Positions 7,942 to 16,053 of a stretch of DNA of 42,768 bases are shown here, piece by piece. Below the pieces are notes generated by a model, which did not search any database, was not told where the DNA came from, and was given only the letters and a program-made list of their open reading frames with translations. Every line of letters starts with the position of its first letter. Position 1 is the stretch's first letter. This stretch comes from Planctomycetota bacterium (GTDB lineage: Bacteria > Planctomycetota > Planctomycetia > Pirellulales > Pirellulaceae): the NCBI GenBank assembly GCA_014238905.1, contig JABAAE010000011.1, positions 1 to 42,768 of the forward strand. Reading direction: 5' to 3'. Made by a program: the position numbers and the translations under genes.

Positions 7942-8895
7942 TTAGGAAGGGACATCGACTTCGTCGACCAGCCTTTCCATGATGGCTTCGATTTCATGTT
8001 TTTGGGCTCCCGAAAGGAGCCGTCTTGGGGAAACGCGATGTGATAACACCGAGACGGCCAGTTGCTTGGCGTGATCTGGCGTGACAAAATCCTTGCCTTC
8101 CATTAAGGCCAGCGATTGCGCCGCTTTGTACCACAGTAGTGCTCCTCTTGTGCTGACACCGACCCTGAGTTCGTCGGAATTGCGTGTTCGATGCACGACA
8201 TCCAGGATGTATTTGGAAATGGAATCGTCGACATGGACATTGCGGGCAGCGACATGTAATGCGCAAATATCGGAATTGTTCACTACCGGTCCTAGTTGAT
8301 TCACCGGTTCGCCATTGCGGTGCGACGAAAGGATTTCCAGCTCTCTTTCCGGATTAGGATAACCGACAGAAATACGCAGCAGAAAGCGGTCCATTTGACT
8401 TTCGGGGAGGTTATAGGTCCCTTCAAATTCGTAAGGATTCTGAGTGGCTATCACGATAAAGGGATCCGCAAGTGGGTAGGAATGTCCATCGACACTAACC
8501 TGTTTCTCACTCATCGCTTCCAGTAATGCACTTTGGGTTCGAGGTGGAGCACGATTGATTTCGTCTGCAAGAACTACATTGGAGAAAATAGGGCCTTTGA
8601 TAAATTCAAATTCTGATGTCTTGGGTTTAAAGATACTGGACCCCACAATATCAGTTGGCAGAAGATCAGGGGTAAATTGCAGACGGCAAAAGTCTGCGTC
8701 GATACTTTTTGCCAGCGATTTGCCAATCAGTGTCTTGCCGACCCCTGGCACATCCTCCAGCAGGATGTGCTCGCCAGCAATCAATGCGACCATGCATAAG
8801 CGAATCGAATCAGTTTTTCCCATCACAACTGATTCGATGTTCTTTTGTAGCCTAGCTATGATATCCGTTGGATTAATCGCGGGACCGGCTGTCAT
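7942..8895 (-). CDS. MoxR-family AAA+ ATPase
   Basis: This 317-residue protein carries Walker A at residues 47-55 (EDVPGVGKT) and Walker B at 107-112 (VVLADE), followed by the MoxR-typical INRAPPRTQSALLEAM. Sensor-like and arginine-finger regions (IATQNPYEFEGTYNLPESQ, DRFLL) and the C-terminal lid (VSTRGALLWYKAAQSLAL) are in the usual order and spacing. The length is normal. MoxR ATPases are cytoplasmic chaperone-like proteins that work with the DUF58 and transglutaminase partners encoded downstream. There are 224 bases between this gene and the DUF58 gene with no recognised gene or terminator, so the three genes are probably one transcript but a second promoter is possible. Confidence 0.93.
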   Translation of the reverse strand: MTAGPAINPTDIIARLQKNIESVVMGKTDSIRLCMVALIAGEHILLEDVPGVGKTLIGKSLAKSIDADFCRLQFTPDLLPTDIVGSSIFKPKTSEFEFIKGPIFSNVVLADEINRAPPRTQSALLEAMSEKQVSVDGHSYPLADPFIVIATQNPYEFEGTYNLPESQMDRFLLRISVGYPNPERELEILSSHRNGEPVNQLGPVVNNSDICALHVAARNVHVDDSISKYILDVVHRTRNSDELRVGVSTRGALLWYKAAQSLALMEGKDFVTPDHAKQLAVSVLSHRVSPRRLLSGAQKHEIEAIMERLVDEVDVPS

Positions 8896-8937
8896 GTTGA
8901 TGATTACCTTGGGCAGAAAAGAAGAAGCTTCACAGAC

Positions 8938-8966
8938 ATCGTATCAATAAACAACAATGTTGTCGT
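8938..8966 (-). promoter_or_regulatory. Possible moxR promoter with an operator dyad in its spacer
   Basis: On the minus strand ACGACA (8966-8961) and TACGAT (8943-8938) are separated by 17 bases, each matching the vegetative consensus at four of six positions. A perfect dyad ACAACA-A-TGTTGT occupies 8951-8963, so a repressor bound there would cover the -35 and spacer. It is 42 bases upstream of the moxR ATG. The promoter match is modest. Confidence 0.35.
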
Positions 8967-9087
8967 TATGGCGTCTGCTTTTCCGGATGTTATGCAGATG
9001 GCAATCAGGGACTTGCACGTTTAGCGTTCGGCCCCATCAAAGTTCTTCACAATCAAGCAGACTGAACCACCCAGCTGACGACCTGTT

Positions 9088-9927
9088 TCAACCACGCGAA
9101 TTGATGGAGACGGTTCCCAGATTCTCCGTTTCCCGCTGCGGAAGGATTCTCTTGTAAAAACAGGCTTGATTCCCTGTCAAGATATCCAACGATGTAAAGT
9201 ACTGACCGAGTTCCTCGTAATATTCAGAACTCAATTCAGCTGTTCGTGTCCCACTAGCCGAAATGACCATCAGGATGTATTCTCGGCCCGGTTCGACCAA
9301 CATCTGGAAGTCACCATTGCGATTGGCAGTGCAAACATTTCCTCCAAATTGTCTGATAAGGGAGACCTCCGGATTGGCATTTGTAAACATTCGTCCTGGT
9401 TGCAATTCTTCGGCATCAAATTTGGTGTCGGGGCGTTTTCCCGTTGGAAACAGGAACACGACAGCGCCCTCGTCGAGTACCACCGCATCCCCTTCATTCA
9501 AACGAATCGCACCGATTACCTTTGTCATGGTAACCCGTGTAGCATTTCCGCTACCGCCGGAGTTGCCAATAAGCAGTCCAAGCATGAAAAAAAAGACGGC
9601 CACGATCCCTAGTAAGGCTCCCTGGATGTAAACTGCCCGGCGTGGAATCGAAAGACGCTGGTTAAGTTTCTTTGTGGCCACGGTCGGTTTTTCGTCTTCG
9701 TAGACTAACTCTGGCTCATCAAACTCGTCGTCGTAAACCGCGAATTCATCAAATGGATTCTGACTATTGGGCGAGGGTTGTGGAACATCCGATTCTGCTG
9801 GCACGACGATAGACGACTTGCAGCGCGGGCAGGTGACTTTCGCGCCGATTTTTCTACGACCAATACTGAGTGGTTTTTCGCAGGTTTCGCAACGGAACTT
9901 TACTCGTGCGTTCGCGGAAAGAGGCAT
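9088..9927 (-). CDS. Zinc-ribbon and single-pass membrane protein of unknown function
   Basis: The 279-residue protein starts with a zinc ribbon at residues 12-38: CETCEKPLS followed by VTCPRCKSS gives two CxxC pairs. An acidic stretch (residues 57-80, rich in Asp/Glu) follows, then one membrane helix at about 99-122 (IQGALLGIVAVFFFMLGLLIG), then a 155-residue domain predicted to be outside the cytoplasm. That domain is beta-rich (DAVVLDEGAVVFLFPTGKRPD) and not recognised. Proteins with this layout are common in planctomycetes. A second protein with the same ribbon plus one-helix plan is at 20449-21252. Topology with the ribbon inside is inferred. It stands alone between moxR and the sialidase-like gene. 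Confidence 0.75.
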   Translation of the reverse strand: MPLSANARVKFRCETCEKPLSIGRRKIGAKVTCPRCKSSIVVPAESDVPQPSPNSQNPFDEFAVYDDEFDEPELVYEDEKPTVATKKLNQRLSIPRRAVYIQGALLGIVAVFFFMLGLLIGNSGGSGNATRVTMTKVIGAIRLNEGDAVVLDEGAVVFLFPTGKRPDTKFDAEELQPGRMFTNANPEVSLIRQFGGNVCTANRNGDFQMLVEPGREYILMVISASGTRTAELSSEYYEELGQYFTSLDILTGNQACFYKRILPQRETENLGTVSINSRG

Positions 9928-9990
9928 TGGGAGCCGATGCTATAGGAACAAATGAAAGGTGATCAAGCCACAATCTTCGGCTTTATTGTC

Positions 9991-11706
9991 TTAGTCGTCT
10001 TTTTTCATGGCAGCGGCTTTACGGTCGATTTCGTCCAATTTTAACCTCACGCTCATGATATAGGGTGCTTCCCCTTCGGTCCAATGGCCATAGGTTGTCG
10101 TGACAATGGTATCGTCCTGGAGAATTTCGACGCCGGGGTAGGCGCAGTCCTTGGATTTCCTGTTGTCCATCAGGCGAATGCGATATTGCCCTTCCCGTCC
10201 TTGAATGATGTCGTCATAGGTTCCAACCCAGGCCACCCAGTCGCCAGGGGTTGGGGTTTCATGGGTGGTATCTCTGAAGCTGATAAATAATCGGCCGTCG
10301 CGAGTGTATTTACCGGTATGTCGATCACCCGTCAGCGACGCAGGTAATTCCACCGGTCGTGTCCAGGTTTTTCCCTCATCGTCGGATTGAATCATGAATG
10401 AGTTGTGGCGACGGCTGTTCTCGCGAAGCAGAACAGTGATTTGTTTACCATTTGGCGATCGAATCAGTCCTGGTTCGCACAAATGGGCGGTTGGATGTTC
10501 TGCGATGATGACCGGTTTGGACCAATGTAATCCACCGTCATCAGTAGTGGTTTTGTACACGTAGAATTTGCGTTGTCCGGTTCCGCCTTGGCGAATAAAC
10601 CGTCCGTCATCGTGAAAGAGTGCCATATACCGACCGGGCCCGATTGATTCCACGCAGCCCATTGTGACGATGCCACCAAAGTCACCGATAGGTTGCAATT
10701 CAGACCAGGTTTCACCTTGGTCTTCGGATATCGACATCCGAATGGGGTAAAGTCCTGAAAACAATACCAGCCTTTTTTTGCCCTTGCGGTCTGAGAGTTG
10801 GTGGATCGTGGGAACCTCCTGAGAAGTCTTCCAGCTCTCGGGAGTTGGCAGTCTCGGCGACCACGTTAGGCCTGCATCCTTGCTGCGTTTCATGACGATG
10901 GCTCCCCGTCCGTGCCCCTTTGGATAAACGCAGAGCATTGTTTTTCGATCATCCAATAACACCGTAGTCGGGTGCCCCAAGTACTGTCCTTTTTCACGAT
11001 CCACCAGGATTTGCCGATGGGTTTCCTTGGCGAGATCAATGGTCGGCAGGTGATAACGCCGTGGTTTGGATGTTGGCAAATCCTGAACGTCGCCTTGCAA
11101 TACTAGTGATTTCACTGTCATTTTGCTGCGGTAGGGCACCAGCTCGAATCGATGAACGTGTGGGATGGTATTACCGGTTGCGACCAGTTGGTCGTTAATG
11201 AAAAAGCGGGTTTGATTTTGGGAGCCGAGCACCTTGAAATGAATCATGGTTCCGCTGGCAAAAAAATCTTTGCTTTTTCCTGGCGACTTTTTATCTCGGA
11301 AAAGTGGACCCTTCAGAAAAACCTCCTGAGATTTTTTTCCCTCGAATCCAAAGAAGCTCTCGTTGATTCTGATTCCGGCGGCGGATTCCTTTTGTTTGGC
11401 CATGGAGAGCGTGATCCATAATTTGAAATCACCGGTCCAGCTTTTTTCGAGTGCCAGACGATTTCCAATACCCTCGCCAACCAATCCGTCGCCGTCGATC
11501 GACCATGGGGTCGCGTGGAAACGAACGTGCTGACAATGACCTTTCTCGATAAAAGAAATCATTTCAGAGGCAGGGCTACTCTGAAGAATCCCAAACACAA
11601 CCAGGCCCCAAGAGGCCATCCAGAACGTTGCAGGAAAGTAAATGATAAGGCTCCCAAAAGAAGTGCGGCGTGATTTGGAACTGCGTAATGAAGATAGAAT
11701 AGTCAT
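9991..11706 (-). CDS. Secreted sialidase-like (BNR/Asp-box) protein with N-terminal LamG-like domain
   Basis: The 571-residue protein begins with a basic stretch and a hydrophobic signal or anchor at about residues 19-45 (SLIIYFPATFWMASWGLVV). Residues about 50-200 look like a concanavalin-type domain of the kind fused to planctomycete glycosidases (FKLWITLSMAKQKESAAGIRI). The rest is a sialidase-type beta-propeller with four Asp-box motifs: SKDAGLTW, SEDQGETW, TTDDGGLHW and QSDDEGKTW. Members cleave sialic acid or other acidic sugars, or only bind glycans. I did not confirm the catalytic Arg triad, so the substrate is open. It is probably exported to degrade algal or host polysaccharide. Confidence 0.85.
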   Translation of the reverse strand: MTILSSLRSSKSRRTSFGSLIIYFPATFWMASWGLVVFGILQSSPASEMISFIEKGHCQHVRFHATPWSIDGDGLVGEGIGNRLALEKSWTGDFKLWITLSMAKQKESAAGIRINESFFGFEGKKSQEVFLKGPLFRDKKSPGKSKDFFASGTMIHFKVLGSQNQTRFFINDQLVATGNTIPHVHRFELVPYRSKMTVKSLVLQGDVQDLPTSKPRRYHLPTIDLAKETHRQILVDREKGQYLGHPTTVLLDDRKTMLCVYPKGHGRGAIVMKRSKDAGLTWSPRLPTPESWKTSQEVPTIHQLSDRKGKKRLVLFSGLYPIRMSISEDQGETWSELQPIGDFGGIVTMGCVESIGPGRYMALFHDDGRFIRQGGTGQRKFYVYKTTTDDGGLHWSKPVIIAEHPTAHLCEPGLIRSPNGKQITVLLRENSRRHNSFMIQSDDEGKTWTRPVELPASLTGDRHTGKYTRDGRLFISFRDTTHETPTPGDWVAWVGTYDDIIQGREGQYRIRLMDNRKSKDCAYPGVEILQDDTIVTTTYGHWTEGEAPYIMSVRLKLDEIDRKAAAMKKDD

Positions 11707-11856
11707 TCAGTTAATCCTGAGGTGCTCAGGTTTTTGCAAGGGCCCATTGAGGTTTGGCGATGTTTCCCTGGGGAGGGTTGCTGTCTGCGATCAGAATCCA
11801 ACGTCACAGGCCGCCGACTGTTGCAGTTAACCCGCTGACCAAAACAGGACGCTCAC

Positions 11857-12657
11857 TTATTCTACTTCAAATATTCTTGCGATGGATGGATGGCCATAAA
11901 GCGATTTTCCAGTATGGATTTTCCAGTTTTTTTGTGGTTGAGATTCGCCCTCGCCATGGGTATGGCCACAAAAAACGGTGACATTCTTTTCGCTTTTTCC
12001 CCTCAGGGATTCCTGAATCGCATCGCCGACGGCTTTACAGGTGAAGTGAGGTGCCCATTGATCATCGGAAATCGCTCCGTTATGCCAACAGGACCCGCGG
12101 GTTGGAGGTACATGAGTCACCACATAGACGTGGTCATAATCCTCCAACGCTTGATCGAGATTGCGGCTGATGTGCTCTCCGGCCTGGTCACCCAGTTGTT
12201 TGAGTTTTTCCCAGCGTTCCTTTTTTTCAAGCCCTGCCAGATCGTTGATGGTGTGATAGTCGTGCATCATCACGACCGATTTCTCGTAATCTCCCAGGCG
12301 ACCATCTGACCAACCGTCATGTCCTATCAGACAGCTATTCTGCCCAATGGCAATTGGACCCGATTCGGAGAGATAGGTCAGGTTTGCCTTGTCCTTGCAG
12401 AAATCCGCAACTTGATCACGGATCATTTTAACCGATGCGAAGTAATAATCGTGGTTACCCAATACGAAATAGACCGGGCATGAAAAAACGTAATCGATCC
12501 ACCTTAGGTATCGCAGCAGTTGGAAGGATTCCGAAAAATCACCGCTGATCCAGATTGAATCCGGTTTGTGCGTGTTGATCTCCTGGAAGAAGATTTCCAC
12601 GAGGTCATCATCGCAGTGATTCAAATGCAAATCGGTGAGCCAAACTACTCGGTGCAT
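11857..12657 (-). CDS. Calcineurin-like metallophosphoesterase
   Basis: From the ATG at 12657 the protein is 266 residues. A start twelve codons earlier is open, but it abuts a likely -10 box (12694-12699), so the inner ATG is preferred. All metal-binding blocks are present in order: WLTDLHLNH, WISGDFSE, VLGNHDYY, VVTHVPPTRG and FCGHTHGEG. These bind two metal ions and hydrolyse phosphoesters; the actual substrate cannot be told. There is no signal peptide, so the enzyme is cytoplasmic. It is divergently oriented from the ribokinase gene across about 150 bases. Confidence 0.88.
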   Translation of the reverse strand: MHRVVWLTDLHLNHCDDDLVEIFFQEINTHKPDSIWISGDFSESFQLLRYLRWIDYVFSCPVYFVLGNHDYYFASVKMIRDQVADFCKDKANLTYLSESGPIAIGQNSCLIGHDGWSDGRLGDYEKSVVMMHDYHTINDLAGLEKKERWEKLKQLGDQAGEHISRNLDQALEDYDHVYVVTHVPPTRGSCWHNGAISDDQWAPHFTCKAVGDAIQESLRGKSEKNVTVFCGHTHGEGESQPQKNWKIHTGKSLYGHPSIARIFEVE

Positions 12658-12693
12658 CGTTTTTTTGTTAAATTTTTGGGAATAGCAAATCAT

Positions 12694-12722
12694 CTTTTAA
12701 ACGGAGTCGAAGGGTACGTCAA
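12694..12722 (-). promoter_or_regulatory. Likely promoter of the metallophosphoesterase gene
   Basis: On the minus strand TTGACG (12722-12717) and TAAAAG (12699-12694) are separated by exactly 17 bases. Transcription would start near 12687, which excludes the upstream ATG at 12693 and supports the ATG at 12657. Confidence 0.5.
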
Positions 12723-12804
12723 CTTGAGGTGCCTCGCCAAGGTCCCGTTTCCGGGAAGGATTGCAAAATATTGGGACTCTTTTATCGAATCGGAGTTGGG
12801 CACC

Positions 12805-13776
12805 TTGAGCGGAAAACAAGATCGACCTGGCATCCTTGTGGTAGGTAGTATCAACACCGATTATGTGGTGACCGCCGACCGGCTGCCGGTTCCGGGGGAA
12901 TCGGTCGTCGGCACCGACTTTTTCCAAGCATTTGGTGGCAAGGGGGCAAATCAGGCTGTCGGTATCGCTCGGCTGGGTGTTTCTCCGGTGACCTTTGTCG
13001 CGGCCATTGGCGATGACGAAGTCGGTGCTCGTGGGGTTGCCAGTTTACGTAACGAAAACGTCGACTGCCGGTTCGTTCGGGTCATCCCCGAAATCCCGTC
13101 TGGGGTGGCGCTAATCATGCTCGATTCCAACGGGGAAAACTGTATCGTAGCAGCTCCGGGAGCCAACGCTCGGGTCGATCGGGAATACATAGAAACGTTG
13201 GATGAGTCTGTTTTTATCAACTCAGCATTGGTTGTGGTCTGCCAGGAAGTGCCGTTGGAGGCAATCGAATTAGTGTTGCGGCGTGCTGCAGGCCATGGAG
13301 TCAAGACTCTTTTGAATCCGGCTCCTCCTCATCCTGGACTTCGGGACGCCGGGATTTTGTCTGGGGTGAACTACCTTACCCCGAACGAGACCGAAGTCGC
13401 TGCCATTCTGGACCCCGGCAACTATCGCGAAAATCATCTTGGGAACCATGCTGCCAAAGTGCTTGCGGTGGAACAACTATGTGAATTAGGTGCCAGCAAT
13501 GTTGCCATTACGATGGGGGCGCAGGGTTGTTTTGTTTTTGATTGTCAATTGATGAATCGGCCAAGCGATGCAGTACAGGTTCCGGCACCCCGCGTGAATG
13601 CTGTCGACACAACCGCCGCTGGAGATGCTTTTAACGCCGCCGTTGCGGTAGGCATTTATCGGCAGATGACGTTTCTGGAAGCGTGTCGGTGGGGAAATCA
13701 GGTTGCGGCGATCAGTGTAACTCGTAAAGGCGCGCAGCCATCTTTGCCGAGGTCAACCGAATTGTTGGTGGATTGA
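12805..13776 (+). CDS. rbsK: Ribokinase (PfkB family)
   Basis: The frame is open from 12568, but the first 79 codons overlap the divergent metallophosphoesterase gene and lie before the conserved start of the family. A TTG at 12805 with GGAG nine bases upstream gives 323 residues, close to the normal 305-310. The protein has VVGSINTDYV, the PfkB signature AFGGKGANQAVG, TLLNPAPPHPG, NYLTPNETE and the catalytic-site motif DTTAAGDAFNAA, with Asp as base; E. coli RbsK has the same DTTAAGD. It phosphorylates D-ribose to ribose-5-phosphate in the cytoplasm using ATP. No ribose transporter or mutarotase gene is adjacent. Confidence 0.88.
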   Translation: MSGKQDRPGILVVGSINTDYVVTADRLPVPGESVVGTDFFQAFGGKGANQAVGIARLGVSPVTFVAAIGDDEVGARGVASLRNENVDCRFVRVIPEIPSGVALIMLDSNGENCIVAAPGANARVDREYIETLDESVFINSALVVVCQEVPLEAIELVLRRAAGHGVKTLLNPAPPHPGLRDAGILSGVNYLTPNETEVAAILDPGNYRENHLGNHAAKVLAVEQLCELGASNVAITMGAQGCFVFDCQLMNRPSDAVQVPAPRVNAVDTTAAGDAFNAAVAVGIYRQMTFLEACRWGNQVAAISVTRKGAQPSLPRSTELLVD

Positions 13777-13816
13777 TTGGGATGTCGTCCGCGGGCTTGA
13801 TGGGTGTTGAGGGGAT

Positions 13817-14671
13817 TTACGGGTTCGCGAGAAAAGCCGTAACGGCCGAAAGGACTGGATCGCGTTTTGCCCAATGAAGTAAATGACTGCCGCCGGGAAA
13901 TTTGACGTGAAACAGGTTTTTCTTGATGGACTTCATAGCGGCGACATCTTCATCGGTTAGCATGCCACCGCATGCTGGATCTGCCTGTAGCAGAAGTCCA
14001 GGGCAAGAAAGGGAATGAGTCACATCCAAATAATTGAATCCTTCCAGCCAGCGAGATTGGACGATCGGTGCAAAAACGGATGGATCGACCTTGGAAAGGC
14101 ACTTTGCTGCAAACAGAAGGGCTGCTTCGTCGCGGGTCTCGCTGAGTCGCTGTTGCTCTCCGGTGATGGGATGGATTATCAGAATTTCCGATAAGGCGGG
14201 CAAAATGTCTTCAGGAGCGGAAAACTGCTGACGGACCCTTTGGATGCTTTCGAAGTAACCTAACAGAGGGGTTTTGTGAATCCGCGATCCCATGGTTTCA
14301 AAGGGTGGATCTTCCATAATGATTCCAGCAACACGATCCCCTAGCTCGGCGGCTACTCCAGCCACAACCATGGCCCCCAACGAGTGCCCGTAAAGGACAA
14401 TCGGTTCATCAAATTGGGTGGTGACAAACTGCACAATATCACCCACGTAATCGACCACGGTATAGTTGTCATTCCCGCGATCAGATCCACCATGTCCTCT
14501 GTGGTCCACCGCGTAACAGGTCCATTCGAAACTAAAATAGGGAATGAGGGGACGTAGGTCCTGCCAGGATCGCAGCACTCCATGCAGGAAAATCAAGGGT
14601 GGCCCGTTCTCTGGGCCACGAAAAACATTCAATGCGAGTTCGCCTAATGGCGTTCCATCGGTAGTCACCAT
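13817..14671 (-). CDS. Alpha/beta-hydrolase fold protein
   Basis: The 284-residue protein has the oxyanion-hole region FLHGVLRSW, the motif AVDHRGHGGSDRG, the nucleophile elbow YGHSLGAM (Ser near residue 97), a likely acid in LLQADPACGG and the catalytic His in PGGSHLLHWAK. AGGGGAAC lies just before the ATG and supports the start. There is no signal peptide. The fold includes esterases, lactonases, haloperoxidases and C-C hydrolases, and sequence alone does not choose among them. The gene ends 40 bases from the convergent ribokinase gene. Confidence 0.85.
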   Translation of the reverse strand: MVTTDGTPLGELALNVFRGPENGPPLIFLHGVLRSWQDLRPLIPYFSFEWTCYAVDHRGHGGSDRGNDNYTVVDYVGDIVQFVTTQFDEPIVLYGHSLGAMVVAGVAAELGDRVAGIIMEDPPFETMGSRIHKTPLLGYFESIQRVRQQFSAPEDILPALSEILIIHPITGEQQRLSETRDEAALLFAAKCLSKVDPSVFAPIVQSRWLEGFNYLDVTHSLSCPGLLLQADPACGGMLTDEDVAAMKSIKKNLFHVKFPGGSHLLHWAKRDPVLSAVTAFLANP

Positions 14672-15051
14672 GGTGTTCCCCTGTCAACGTGAAAAATGAA
14701 TGCGTGAATTACCTTTAGACTCTCACAAAGCGGATTCTCTGAAAATCCCCGGTAACTGAAAACCCCGGTGACTAAAATCCCGGTGACTAAAATCCCGGTG
14801 ACTAAAATCCCGGTGACTAAAATCCCCGGTGACTAAAATCCTCGGTAACTGAAATCTCTGGGTGTCCACCGAGGCTGGCTGGTGGTGGAATTCAAGCGAT
14901 CTTTGACAAACAAACATCTAATGGTCCCCCCCCTCTTCTTTCCTGGACCTTCTTTTGTCCGCGTAGGGATAAATGGATTGATTCGCTCGCCGCATGGCGT
15001 TAGAACTCGTCATGTTTGAATTTTCCCCATCGTGCCGTTTCAACACGTTTC
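14672..15051. other. Gap between hydrolase and glycosyltransferase genes
   Basis: About 380 bases with no supportable gene apart from the 15-16 bp minisatellite listed next. An open frame running through the repeat on the minus strand encodes SHRDF repeats only because the unit length is a multiple of three for part of its run. Confidence 0.5.
14741..14862. repeat. Tandem minisatellite, seven full 15-17 bp units plus a partial one
   Basis: Units start at 14741, 14758, 14774, 14789, 14804, 14819 and 14835, with a decayed partial unit from 14851. The core unit is AAAATCCCGGTGACT. Three central units are identical at 15 bases, and the outer ones drift to 16-17 bases with GGTAACT in place of GGTGACT. 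Identity in the middle and drift at the edges fits expansion by slippage or unequal exchange. Units are back to back with no spacers, so this is not a CRISPR array. Confidence 0.9.
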
Positions 15052-16047
15052 ATGCCTGCTATTTCGGTCATCCTTCCAACTTATAACAGCGTTTCCACTA
15101 TCCAACGCGCGGTCCGTTCGATTCTTGATCAGACGTTCGAGGACCTGGAGTTAATCATCGTTGACGATGGGTCCCAAGACGGTACGCGGCCTCTCTTGGA
15201 ATCCATTCGCGATCACCGCATTCGTATCATGGCTGCGGAGCATCAAGGTGTCTGCCAAGCCGCTAATCTTGGGCTGAAGAATGCCCAATCCGAATGGATC
15301 TCAAGAATGGATGCAGATGATTATGCCTATCCGGACAAGCTCAGCCAACAAATGAACTACCTGAAAAAAAATGATCTCGATGCGACCGGCTGTCAGGTCC
15401 GTATCTTGGGAAGTGGGGGAGGGAGGCTGGGATCTCTGAGACGTTACGAAAACTGGATCAATACCGAGACGTTGAAGCCGGAGGCAATTCATGCCTTGAG
15501 ATTTGTTGAGTTTCCGATTGTGAATCCCACAGTGGTGGCACGTCGAAAATATTTCGAAATTGGATTTCGCCAGACCGATATGCCAGAGGATTATGATCTT
15601 TTTCTTTTGGCCGCGCAACTCGGAATCCGATTTGGAAAAGTTCCCGAGATTCTTTTTGATTGGTATGACAGCCCTGGTCGTCTGACAAGGACTGACGATC
15701 GTTATTCTGGTATGGCGTTTGACCGCTGCCGGAGGCTACATCTATTGGCCGGGCCCTTGAAAAATTGCATGAAAGTGGATTTGTGGGGTGTTGGGAAAAC
15801 TGGAAAGCCTTGGCTGCGATGGTTGCTGGCGGAGGGATTTCAAGTGAGGCATTGTTACGACGTCAGTCCCCGCCGGGTAGGAGAGTTGATTCATGGTTGT
15901 CCGGTCCTCCACCCGGATGTTTTCTCGGCAGCCGACGGGACTCCCTTGCTCATCGCGGTAGGGGCCAAAGGAGCTCGGCAGCAGATTGACGGCTTTATTC
16001 GAAATCAGGGTCACTCTCCGGGAGGTGACGCCTGGTTTGTCGCTTGA
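15052..16047 (+). CDS. Family 2 glycosyltransferase with an extra C-terminal Rossmann-like domain
   Basis: From the ATG at 15052 (MPAISVILPTYNS) the protein is 331 residues; a TTG twelve codons upstream is possible. The GT-A domain has ISVILPTYN, LIIVDDGSQDGT and the DxD metal-binding region RMDADDYAYP, then a region with VEFPIVNPTVVARR and MPEDYDLFL where the catalytic Asp is expected. From about residue 242 the sequence changes to KVDLWGVGKTGKPWLRW, with a GxGxxG-like loop, followed by alternating strands and helices to the end. This resembles a small nucleotide or CoA-binding Rossmann domain as in PglD-like proteins. The GT2 part likely transfers a sugar from a nucleotide sugar in surface glycan synthesis. 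Its six-base separation from the convergent methyltransferase is notable. Confidence 0.85.
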   Translation: MPAISVILPTYNSVSTIQRAVRSILDQTFEDLELIIVDDGSQDGTRPLLESIRDHRIRIMAAEHQGVCQAANLGLKNAQSEWISRMDADDYAYPDKLSQQMNYLKKNDLDATGCQVRILGSGGGRLGSLRRYENWINTETLKPEAIHALRFVEFPIVNPTVVARRKYFEIGFRQTDMPEDYDLFLLAAQLGIRFGKVPEILFDWYDSPGRLTRTDDRYSGMAFDRCRRLHLLAGPLKNCMKVDLWGVGKTGKPWLRWLLAEGFQVRHCYDVSPRRVGELIHGCPVLHPDVFSAADGTPLLIAVGAKGARQQIDGFIRNQGHSPGGDAWFVA

Positions 16048-16053
16048 TGGGCT

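Noticed and set aside
7749..7982. 77-codon plus-strand frame between moxR and the DUF58 gene
   Set aside because: Overlaps the moxR end, opposite strand, no family resemblance.
14741..14862. CRISPR array
   Set aside because: Units are 15-17 bp and directly adjacent, with no spacers and no cas genes.
14723..14917. Frame encoding SHRDF repeats
   Set aside because: It only translates the 15 bp minisatellite and has no start signal.
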